A DNA stretch of 13,671 bases from positions 1 to 13,671 of the forward strand of contig JADGQN010000083.1 of assembly GCA_017881765.1 (NCBI GenBank). The letters run 5' to 3'. Each line of letters begins with the position of its first letter. Position 1 is the first letter of the stretch. Origin of the DNA: Syntrophobacterales bacterium (GTDB taxonomy: Bacteria; Desulfobacterota; Syntrophorhabdia; Syntrophorhabdales; WCHB1-27). A model generated the notes under the pieces. The model was not told the DNA's origin and did no database searches. It worked only from the letters and a program-made list of their open reading frames with translations. Of this stretch, positions 1 to 6,219 are shown piece after piece. A program made the translations under genes and the position numbers.

Positions 1-1
1 G

Positions 2-451
2 ATTGGTGAAAGCCAGATCAAGAAGTTTATGCAGACGCTCGAGGCCGTGACGGATAGTCTGGAAAAACCTGATCCTCAACTGGAAACGCTGGAGCAGGCC
101 GAAGTCAGCCGGGATATGGCGGCGTTAGACCAGAAGGAAGGCGAGGAAGAGGACACAAGGACAGCAGCAATGCCATCTGGTGTGGGAGACACGGAAGCCG
201 CTGACCCCCTGGCACACATTCTCGTGAGGGGCGCCGAATTCCTGACAAACCTCAGCCGTGCCCTCGCAGAGAGCACCGCACCCCCTCATGAAGTCATGGA
301 GAAGCAGATGCAGGCTATTATCGGCAAAGATGAGACGACGGGGAAGACCTATGTAAAGATTCCGCTCCCCGAGCCGGAAACGGTACAGACCATTTTTTCT
401 GCCCTGGGTGGGTTGCTGGCAGGAGTTCTTACAAAAAGACAAGACCAATAG
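2..451 (+). CDS. Unrecognised Glu-rich protein, C-terminal part
   Basis: The reading frame is open from the left edge of the window, so the gene probably begins upstream; an internal ATG at 29 is the first visible start. The visible product is about 150 residues. Its N-terminal half is acidic and Glu/Asp-rich and looks helical or disordered. Its C-terminal half is better ordered, with a short Gly/Leu/Ala-rich hydrophobic stretch near the end (residues around LGGLLAGVL) that is too short to call a membrane segment firmly. I recognise no family or catalytic motif. The same-strand DUF2293 gene follows after about 100 bases with no clear terminator between them, so co-transcription is possible. 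Codon use and GC resemble the DUF2293 and helicase genes, so I take it as part of the resident chromosome rather than the accessory block. Confidence 0.6.
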   Translation: MGESQIKKFMQTLEAVTDSLEKPDPQLETLEQAEVSRDMAALDQKEGEEEDTRTAAMPSGVGDTEAADPLAHILVRGAEFLTNLSRALAESTAPPHEVMEKQMQAIIGKDETTGKTYVKIPLPEPETVQTIFSALGGLLAGVLTKRQDQ

Positions 452-554
452 CGGCTTCGGGCAGCTGAAATCCTTCATCCCAGTAATCTTCAGTTCCGGA
501 CCCTTTTAAGGATGCCGTTACGACACCTATCCTGGTTGCCGCAATGGACGAAAC

Positions 555-1256
555 ATGGTAGAAAACATAAGGGTCACCATGAAACCCGATGACGGCGAAA
601 TAAAAGTCTTCATCTCCTCCCGCGAATCGACCTGTTCCGAGTGCGGGGAAAACCTCGGATCACATGCATGGATCACCCTCGCAGGAGACAGAGGGGCCTT
701 GTGTCTTACCTGTGCGGATCTGGACCATCTGGTCTTCCTGCCCTCCGGCGATGCGGCCCTGACCAGGAGGGCGAAGAGGAACTCCCGGTTGTGCGCGGTG
801 GTTCTGAAATGGGCGCGGACACGCAAACGATATGAAAGACAAGGCTTGCTCGTTGAGGAAGATGCACTGGAACAGGCGGAGACGGAGCGTCTGGCCGACG
901 CGGAGATACGGCAGAGCAGGAGACTTCGTGAGGCTGAAAGACGGGACGGCATGGATAAAGAATATGTGAAAGAATACGGTGAACACGTCCGCCGGTGCTA
1001 TCCCCGCTTACCCTCCGGTCTGGAGGTGAAGATTGCCGAACATGCATGCCTGAAGTACAGCGGGAGAGTGGGACGCTCAGAAGGAGCGAAGAGATTTGAC
1101 GAGGAATCGATCACCCTTGCGGTCGTGGCCCACGTCCGTCACACCAAAACAGCACATGATGATCTTCTCATGCGCGGAATCGACCGGCATGACGCCAGGA
1201 GGATGGTGAGGGACAAAATCGACCAAGTACTGGAGCAATGGCGGGGGACGTCCTGA
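555..1256 (+). CDS. Zinc-ribbon and DUF2293 domain protein
   Basis: This is a 233-residue protein starting at ATG 555 with only a weak ribosome site; an internal ATG at 579 is an alternative. Seen in the sequence: a four-cysteine pattern CxxC (27/30) and CxxC (50/53) that should form a small zinc ribbon, a basic and Glu-rich helical middle (about 70-150), and a C-terminal domain (about 155-230). The C-terminal domain contains the pattern HTKTAHDDLL, then a Gly, then ARRMVRDKIDQVLEQW. From knowledge of families, this C-terminal pattern fits DUF2293, a domain of unknown function found in bacteria and fungi. The N-terminal zinc ribbon suggests contact with nucleic acid or protein, but that is inference. 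It is followed by a convergent SEC-C gene only 56 bases away. No biochemical role can be assigned. Confidence 0.78.
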   Translation: MVENIRVTMKPDDGEIKVFISSRESTCSECGENLGSHAWITLAGDRGALCLTCADLDHLVFLPSGDAALTRRAKRNSRLCAVVLKWARTRKRYERQGLLVEEDALEQAETERLADAEIRQSRRLREAERRDGMDKEYVKEYGEHVRRCYPRLPSGLEVKIAEHACLKYSGRVGRSEGAKRFDEESITLAVVAHVRHTKTAHDDLLMRGIDRHDARRMVRDKIDQVLEQWRGTS

Positions 1257-1312
1257 TACGTGTCTCTGCGCTGCATGTCGGAACAAGACTGACATCGGAT
1301 GCCGCTGCACGT

Positions 1313-2314
1313 TTATAGATGAAAGGCAACGACCTCGTTCAAGAGCCGGCTCTTCCTCAAGGTAAAGCGACGGTCGAGGAAGCCCCTTGACTCCCAGTCG
1401 ATTTCCATGAGGCCGAGGAAGACGGCAAAGCCTTCAAGGCAACGCCAGGCGTAACAGGAGCGGACAACCTTCTCCGGTGTCGTATATGAGCGCTCCGACT
1501 CCGCCTCGCCGAGAATCGCTGGGAATGCCCTGAGAAAGCAATCTTCGTAAAAGGAGGGAGCCCTCCATACATCGCCGAAGCGGTTGAAGAGCCAGAGGGA
1601 GAAAAGAAAGGACTGCTGGATGATCCCGAAGCTGGGGTAGCGGTCGCGGTAGGCCCAGTTGTACTTTTCCACGAACGCCCGAAATAGAAGGGGATAGACT
1701 GCGGCCATGCCGTCCTGTTCCATAAGCTTCCGGCACTCGCTGGTCAGGACGAATCGGCCTTGATATTTCCGGGTCAATCCGGCAAGGCCGCTCACGAGCC
1801 TTGTGGCATGGAGGTCGAAGAACTCGAGCTCGGTGCGTATGCCGCGGTGAAACGTTCTTTCCTCCTCTGTGAGAAAGACAAGGGCCGCTTCCCTGACGAA
1901 ATTCAGGGGCAGGTTGCCGGTCACCGTGGTCTTGAGGCCCTTCTCTCCGAGGGCCTCTGCCAAAAGGCCGAAAAGCCTGACGATAGGCGTCTCGGCAGGC
2001 GTGGCGAGGCGCTCGGGAAAGGTGGCCAGATCTGGAGAAGCAAAGGGGTAGTGGAGAAAGCGGTGCATCTGTTCCGGCGAAAGTCCTTCAAAATCGTCGA
2101 CGGGTGCCCGGTTCTTCTGGCCCGTGTGCCAGCCTACGAAGGCCTGCGCCTCCCGGAGCGAGCCGAAGTCTTTCCCCTGTATGAGCTGTCGTAGCTCGTC
2201 GAAAACACCTGCGGGTCCTGTCTCTTGTGACCCACCTAGTTCCTTCCCGTAGCAGCAATGCTTATACTTTTTCCCGCTGCCGCACGGGCAGGGGTCATTG
2301 CGTCCTGCCTTCAC
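1313..2314 (-). CDS. SEC-C zinc-motif protein
   Basis: This is a 333-residue protein reading leftward from a GTG at 2314, with a purine-rich ribosome site (GAGAGGG) about five bases upstream. Its first 21 residues hold a textbook SEC-C motif, CPCGSGKKYKHCC (Cys 9, 11, 20, 21), which binds one zinc and in SecA contacts SecB and ribosomes. Here the motif is N-terminal, as in many stand-alone SEC-C proteins of unknown role. The remaining ~300 residues are mostly helical, rich in Phe, Leu and Arg, with no motif I can name, no signal peptide and no membrane segment. The gene converges on the DUF2293 gene and has its own strong promoter in the gap upstream. The start choice is well supported because the motif begins at residue 9 and the ribosome site is well placed. 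Confidence 0.85.
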   Translation of the reverse strand: MKAGRNDPCPCGSGKKYKHCCYGKELGGSQETGPAGVFDELRQLIQGKDFGSLREAQAFVGWHTGQKNRAPVDDFEGLSPEQMHRFLHYPFASPDLATFPERLATPAETPIVRLFGLLAEALGEKGLKTTVTGNLPLNFVREAALVFLTEEERTFHRGIRTELEFFDLHATRLVSGLAGLTRKYQGRFVLTSECRKLMEQDGMAAVYPLLFRAFVEKYNWAYRDRYPSFGIIQQSFLFSLWLFNRFGDVWRAPSFYEDCFLRAFPAILGEAESERSYTTPEKVVRSCYAWRCLEGFAVFLGLMEIDWESRGFLDRRFTLRKSRLLNEVVAFHL

Positions 2315-2377
2315 GTTGCCCTCTCTGCATAGACTGCCCCAACAAAAAAAGTTCTACGAGATCCCGTTGTCGTCCTA

Positions 2378-2406
2378 ATTATAGAACTGCCCCGATGCAA
2401 AGGCAA
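2378..2406 (-). promoter_or_regulatory. Sigma-70-type promoter of the SEC-C gene
   Basis: On the minus strand a TTGCCT -35 box (2401-2406) is followed after exactly 17 bases by a perfect TATAAT -10 box (2378-2383). Transcription would start near 2371 and give a leader of about 55 bases before the GTG start of the SEC-C gene. The leader contains a run of seven T residues. No operator-like palindrome is evident over the boxes. This is the best-scoring promoter I can see in the window; it is a prediction from sequence alone. Confidence 0.7.
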
Positions 2407-2607
2407 CCTGACCTAGGAAGGTGGCCGGGCTGACGGGACGACACCATACGCTTGCCGCATCGCACTCCCTGCCATGGCAGCCTCTGGTTTGGAGACTACG
2501 GTTCTTGTCAACTGTTACGGTTCCGTTCAGCGCTTCGATCCTTCTTACAGTCGAGCATTTCAAGAACTAGGCTCTTGACGGGACCCCGGATGCGCCGGAC
2601 GTGCTGA

Positions 2608-2853
2608 TTACGAATCTGAGGAGTTCGGGGATATGAAATCTTCTATGCATTTTCTGTGCTGGCCCGAGAACCCGCGGTTGTCCTCCCAGTTCCAGACCGT
2701 GCTCTCGGTAACGCCGATTATTTCCCCGAGCTGAGCCTGTGTGAGGCTCATGTCCATTCTTTTCTTACGCAGCCGTTGACCGAGAGTACGGGGTCGTAAT
2801 GGATATCCAGCGGGCTTTTCGGGTCTCCTGTCTAGCTCGACCGTATAAACCAA
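2608..2853 (-). pseudogene. XRE-type HTH regulator, C-terminus frameshifted
   Basis: The frame encodes 81 residues. Residues ~17-55 match the small stand-alone XRE/Cro family in which a KPxGYP lead is followed by LGxxLRKKRxDMxLTQxxLGExIGVTESTVWNWExNR, a five-helix DNA-binding fold. The usual ending of this family, a short helix with the look of HIPxIIxFLG, is missing in this frame. Skipping two bases after the DNR triplet (around 2671-2676) gives a frame containing HIPELLRFVIS, which resembles the lost ending and runs to a stop at 2567. A one-base insertion or two-base deletion is therefore likely. The only start near the family's N-terminus is TTG at 2853; there is no ATG. It may once have regulated the accessory block beside it. 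It could still make a shortened DNA-binding protein. Confidence 0.6.
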
Positions 2854-3150
2854 TAAGTTGGTAAACGTGCACGCAAGAATGCTGATGCACGACAGCGGCG
2901 ATCAATAATGGTTAATAAGCACAAACGCTTTATTCAGTGCCGTTGCATATCGAGTTCTTCCTTCCTACTAGTGTTTTTTCAGATTTCGCTTGAAATGCAC
3001 GAGTACAAGTCGTAATCATCACAGCGAGGCAAACAAAAGGGTGGGCTGTCCTCCAGCTTATCCCCATCCGGGCTGATGTGCACCTTCAATGAAATGAAGA
3101 TGGCCAAAGCACAAGTTCTTTCTTGGTTTTCTCAGGAGAAAAGCACCGGT

Positions 3151-3165
3151 TCCGTAAAATAGTCC
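3151..3165 (+). repeat. Left copy of a 15-base direct repeat
   Basis: The sequence TCCGTAAAATAGTCC here matches TCCGTAAAATCGTCC at 11558-11572 at 14 of 15 positions, in the same orientation. The two copies lie just outside element copy 1 and element copy 2. They could be remnants of an attachment site or other recombination site, but a short match could also arise by chance. Confidence 0.35.
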
Positions 3166-3170
3166 CTACT

Positions 3171-3179
3171 TGGTATACT
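3171..3179 (+). promoter_or_regulatory. Extended -10 promoter of element copy 1
   Basis: The string TGGTATACT is an extended -10 element (TG, one base, then TATACT, one mismatch to TATAAT). No good -35 box lies 16-18 bases upstream (TTCCGT is the closest), which is typical of extended -10 promoters. Transcription would start near 3186, about 23 bases before the GTG at 3209, leaving room for the GAGGTG ribosome site at 3199-3204. Confidence 0.5.
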
Positions 3180-3208
3180 AAGCAATCCAACCCTAACCGA
3201 GGTGAATC

Positions 3209-4084
3209 GTGCCAGTACAAAACGCCCTGGTCAACGACTCTTCCCTTGAAGCATTCCTCCACTGCCGGTACAAGTCGTACCTGACAATCAGCAACACAAT
3301 CGGTCAACCTTCCGAATTCGAACGTCATACTGCTGCCCGAAACGATGCCTACCGCCGATTAGTTCAATCCCAATTGCTGACACAACATCAGGGAACCGAT
3401 GTTCTTCACGGCCCACCGATCACCTTCCATACCCTACAAAAAGGAAAACCGTTGATACTCGATGCGAAGGCGCAGGTGTCGAGTCTATCCGCCACCATTG
3501 ACGTGCTTCAAAAGGTAGGTGGTACATCCCTCCTCGGTGACTTTCTCTATCAGCCGATCCAACTATGTTACCATGACTCAACCACCAGGGTCGCAACGAT
3601 TCTTCTGGCATTCAAGAGTTTAGTGATTGGTGAACTACAAGGGCAGATCCCCACCCACGGCACCATGATCTCCGGGCCGCATCTGAACCTACGCAAGGTA
3701 AAGCTGCAAGGACTGCAAGGACGTGTTCGCCGCCTGATAACCAATCTTCAATCATACACCAATGCTCATACAGTTCCTCCATTACCATTGAACCAGCACT
3801 GCCCAGTCTGCGAGTACCGCACACTCTGTAGGGACCAAGCCGTCGCCTCCGACAACCTCAGTCTACTCGGCGGAATGACCGAGCGCGAGATCGCCGCCCA
3901 GAATCGGAAAGGCATCTTCACCGTCAACCAGCTTTCGTATACCTTCCGATATCGGAAGCCATCGAGAAGAGCAAAAAGACCGGCGAAACCTCACCAATTT
4001 AGCCTTCAGGCGCTCGCGTTGCGCACTCAGAAGGTCCACATACATGGTACGCTCAACCTCACTGTGGCTGATCCAGCTATCTAG
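3209..4084 (+). CDS. TM0106/RecB-like nuclease domain, ends at amber stop
   Basis: GTG start at 3209 follows a good ribosome site (GAGGTG, four bases upstream). The 291 residues match the N-terminal part of TM0106-type RecB-like putative nucleases. A single Cys near the N-terminus (19) and CPVCEYRTLC (198, 201, 207) form the pattern that holds a 4Fe-4S cluster in Cas4 and AddB. The region DNLSLLGGMTEREI followed by KGIFTVNQLSYTFR is a strong family signature. The PD-(D/E)XK active site looks poor: where an acidic residue and Lys are expected after the YQP strand, I see IQLCYHDS. The frame stops at TAG 4082-4084, but translation in the same frame continues straight into the exonuclease domain, so this is the front of a longer protein. 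If made alone it would be an isolated cluster-binding domain. Confidence 0.75.
   Translation: MPVQNALVNDSSLEAFLHCRYKSYLTISNTIGQPSEFERHTAARNDAYRRLVQSQLLTQHQGTDVLHGPPITFHTLQKGKPLILDAKAQVSSLSATIDVLQKVGGTSLLGDFLYQPIQLCYHDSTTRVATILLAFKSLVIGELQGQIPTHGTMISGPHLNLRKVKLQGLQGRVRRLITNLQSYTNAHTVPPLPLNQHCPVCEYRTLCRDQAVASDNLSLLGGMTEREIAAQNRKGIFTVNQLSYTFRYRKPSRRAKRPAKPHQFSLQALALRTQKVHIHGTLNLTVADPAI
4082..4084 (+). other. In-frame TAG inside element copy 1
   Basis: The codon sits between Ile 291 and Tyr 293, directly before DIEG, the first motif of the DEDD exonuclease. In an ungapped alignment with copy 2 it faces a Phe. No frame change occurs on either side. The base after the stop is T, which matches no readthrough context that I know. 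It could be a fresh nonsense mutation, a sequencing error, or a codon read by an amber suppressor or pyrrolysine tRNA; the first two are simplest. Confidence 0.8.
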
Positions 4085-4099
4085 TATGATATCGAAGGA

Positions 4100-5968
4100 T
4101 TGTCGCATCCCGATTTCTATTACCTTATTGGAATGTTGCTCGTCCAGCAGAACAAGATCGACTACCGCAGTTTTTGGGCAGACTCCGAACGAGAGCAGGC
4201 AGAGGTGTTCCAACAATTCGCCGAGGCAGTCACCAACCTTCCCAACATCCGGCTATTCCATTTCGGGAATTACGATACCGCAGCGATAAAGCATGCTTGC
4301 CTTATCTGCGAACCACGGTACGCCACCATGCTGGACAGGATAGTAGAAGCCTCAACAAACGTGCTTACCCTTATCAACTCACAAGTTTACTTTCCAACCT
4401 ATTCCAATAGTCTCAAAGACATCGCCTCCTACTTGGGGTTCAAATGGACTGACGCGAACGCATCGGGCATCCAAAGCATCATTTGGCGTGACCAATGGAC
4501 GCTCAGTGGTGATCCATCTTTGAAACGCAGACTCATTGAATACAACCAGGAGGACTGTGTGGCCTTGAAGACGATCTGCGACTTTATTCGCTCCGCGGCA
4601 AGTGCGGAGAACCAACCGCCATCGTCCACTTGCGAGCAGTCAAGCATAGTCCACACGAAGGAGCTTGCAAGAACCTCTCATAAATGGGGTCGGCCAGTAT
4701 TCGCGCTGAAAGACCTTGAACGTGCAAGCACATGTGCCTATTTTGATTACCAGCGCGAGCGCGTGTTTGTGCGGACCAGTAGAAAGATCGCAAACGCTGA
4801 AAAGGCAAACAAGAAGAAGGCTCACTCGTTACCCGTAAACAAACGCATCGAGGTATCATGCAAACGCTGCAGCCATTGTAACAGCAGAAAGATTTACCCC
4901 TGCCAAAGAGTATCGCGACGTGTCACTGACCTGCGATTTTATTCGGGCGTAGTCAAGAGATGGGTTGTCCAGTATGAGTCCTGGCGGTATCAATGCCGAC
5001 GTTGTGGAAAGACTTTCCTTCCAGAACACTGGCCGTCGTCTCGCAGGCGGTACGGCGCGAACCTGGCAAAGTGGTGCGTATACTTAAATTTCGTGTGCAA
5101 GCAGACGATGTGGAATGTCATGGACACTCTGCGCGACGTGTTCGGGATTGAGATTGATAGGAGCATACTGTACGGATTCAAGAGGCAGGTCATTGCGTCC
5201 TACAAGGGGCTTTATGAGCAGATTCGGCAGCACATTCTCGCAAGCCCGGTCCTTCATATTGACGAGACAGATGTGGCGATCAGGAAGACCAAAGGCTATG
5301 TGTGGATATTTGCCACACTTGATGCGGTGTGGTATCTCTACAAGGAGTCGCGCTCTGGGGATTTCCTCAAAGATATGCTCAGTGGCTTTCGCGGAGTACT
5401 GATTTCAGATTTTTATAGCGCATACGACAGTATTAGTTGCCCACAGCAGAAGTGCCTCCTGCACCTTTTGAGGAACTTCAATGACGACTTGAGGAATAAT
5501 CCGTTTGACGAAGAGTTCAAGACAATTGCCGGCGAGTTCGGGAGAGTCCTGCGAAGCATCATCGATACTGTCGACCGCTATGGTTTGAAAAAGAGGCATT
5601 TGCACAAGCACAAGAAAGCCGCGGCGGCATTTGTAGAGCGTGTGCGCACTGCGACCTTCAGGTCGGACGTAGCCCTGCGATACCAGAAGCGATTCAGAAA
5701 ATACGGAGATAGGCTATTCACGTTTTTAGACTTCGACGGTATACCGTGGAACAACAATAACGCCGAGCATGCGGCCAAGAATTTTGTGAAATACGAACGG
5801 ACATCTGAAGGCTTATTCACCGAGCATTCACTGAATGAGGCACTTGTTATGTTGAGCGCTTTGGAGACGTGCAGGTACAATCGGGGCAATTTTCTTCGGT
5901 TCATGCTATCGGGGAGAACTGATCTAGAGGCTGTGATGGCGCAGCGGGGTCATTCGTCCCGCAGGTAA
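4100..5968 (+). CDS. DEDD exonuclease plus IS66-like DDE transposase
   Basis: This is the back part of element copy 1 in the same frame as 3209-4084. The listed start is a TTG at 4100, but the exonuclease domain begins earlier at DIEG (codons 294-297). Numbering from 3209, the DEDD residues are D294, E296, D356 (FHFGNYD) and D449 (YNQEDC), as in the YprB/RNase_H_2 family. A zinc ribbon follows (C554, C557, C596, C599), then an IS66-like DDE domain with D685 (HIDETD), D734 (ISDFYSAYD) and E853 (NNNAEH). All three transposase residues are present. A protein started at TTG 4100 would lose D294 and E296 and so lack exonuclease activity; only readthrough of the TAG gives a complete set. A hairpin terminator follows the stop at 5968. 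Confidence 0.75.
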   Translation: MSHPDFYYLIGMLLVQQNKIDYRSFWADSEREQAEVFQQFAEAVTNLPNIRLFHFGNYDTAAIKHACLICEPRYATMLDRIVEASTNVLTLINSQVYFPTYSNSLKDIASYLGFKWTDANASGIQSIIWRDQWTLSGDPSLKRRLIEYNQEDCVALKTICDFIRSAASAENQPPSSTCEQSSIVHTKELARTSHKWGRPVFALKDLERASTCAYFDYQRERVFVRTSRKIANAEKANKKKAHSLPVNKRIEVSCKRCSHCNSRKIYPCQRVSRRVTDLRFYSGVVKRWVVQYESWRYQCRRCGKTFLPEHWPSSRRRYGANLAKWCVYLNFVCKQTMWNVMDTLRDVFGIEIDRSILYGFKRQVIASYKGLYEQIRQHILASPVLHIDETDVAIRKTKGYVWIFATLDAVWYLYKESRSGDFLKDMLSGFRGVLISDFYSAYDSISCPQQKCLLHLLRNFNDDLRNNPFDEEFKTIAGEFGRVLRSIIDTVDRYGLKKRHLHKHKKAAAAFVERVRTATFRSDVALRYQKRFRKYGDRLFTFLDFDGIPWNNNNAEHAAKNFVKYERTSEGLFTEHSLNEALVMLSALETCRYNRGNFLRFMLSGRTDLEAVMAQRGHSSRR

Positions 5969-6003
5969 TGTAACACTCAATATCATTGACGACCGAGCCT
6001 GAA

Positions 6004-6042
6004 AAGAACGGACGGCTCTCATTTGAAGAGCCGCCCGTTCTT
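6004..6042 (+). terminator. Hairpin terminator after element copy 1
   Basis: A 16-base stem (6004-6019 with 6027-6042) has a seven-base loop and a single A-C mismatch. It is GC-rich at the core and begins 35 bases after the transposase stop. The following bases are only partly T-rich (TTGGCCTTGGCTTCTT), so termination may be incomplete. Its position suits a terminator; a role as an element end was considered but no partner was found on the left. Confidence 0.6.
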
Positions 6043-6125
6043 GGCCTTGGCTTCTTGTGCAGGCTTTATACCGTAGCTGCCTTAGCACAAGCTCGACCGG
6101 TGGGTATTGAGATCCTCTCTATGAT

Positions 6126-6141
6126 GTCCCTGAAAAGGGAC
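6126..6141 (+). promoter_or_regulatory. GAAA-loop hairpin in the radical SAM leader
   Basis: The sequence is a perfect six-base stem, GTCCCT and AGGGAC, closed by a GAAA tetraloop, a very stable RNA fold. It lies about 80 bases before the ATG of the radical SAM gene. It is not followed by a T run, so it is not a simple terminator. It could be a leader structure that affects translation or RNA stability. No riboswitch class (for example cobalamin) is recognisable. Confidence 0.35.
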
Positions 6142-6219
6142 GGGAGAAACAACTTGCAAAATGTCATCGTATATGGACTCATATATTTCTTGAAAGGTCC
6201 AAACGTGTGAACGAAGAAA

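Larger units (their letters stand above)
2854..3208. other. Gene-free gap left of element copy 1
   Basis: This stretch of 355 bases is more AT-rich than the DNA to its left and holds no ORF I believe. It contains small imperfect hairpins (for example ATTTC-GCTT-GAAAT at 2983-2996), the left copy of a 15-base repeat (3151-3165), and the predicted promoter and ribosome site of element copy 1. The left boundary of the mobile element or island probably lies in here, but I could not find a terminal inverted repeat matching the right side. Confidence 0.5.
3209..5968 (+). mobile_element. IS66-like element copy 1, gene interrupted by TAG
   Basis: The whole interval is a single reading frame of 920 codons broken only by one TAG at codon 292 (4082-4084). 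Domain order is TM0106/RecB-like with four cysteines, DEDD exonuclease, zinc ribbon, then IS66-like DDE transposase. It is collinear with copy 2 (8636-11396) at about 40-50% amino-acid identity by eye, and short DNA stretches are still identical, for example TTTTTGGGCAGACTCCG near 4171 and 9585. Terminal inverted repeats and target duplications were not found, so the true element ends are undefined; only the coding span is given. The accessory genes tnpA and tnpB of classical IS66 elements are absent. Confidence 0.7.

Noticed and set aside
1257..1312. Possible two-way terminator between the DUF2293 and SEC-C genes
   Set aside because: The inverted segments pair poorly with several interruptions and there is no T run on either strand.
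1760..2194. 144-residue plus-strand frame opposite the SEC-C gene
   Set aside because: It lies wholly inside the well-supported SEC-C gene on the other strand and shows no family pattern.
3863..4216. Minus-strand frame of 117 residues across the TAG of copy 1
   Set aside because: It is antisense to conserved coding sequence that aligns with copy 2; no motif or start signal.
5986..6210. 74-residue frame between copy 1 and the radical SAM gene
   Set aside because: It runs through the terminator hairpin and has no recognisable composition or ribosome site.
2854..6219. IS66-type terminal inverted repeats (GTAA-type ends) around copy 1
   Set aside because: A GTAAACG string occurs at 2861 but no matching inverted copy was found on the right side.
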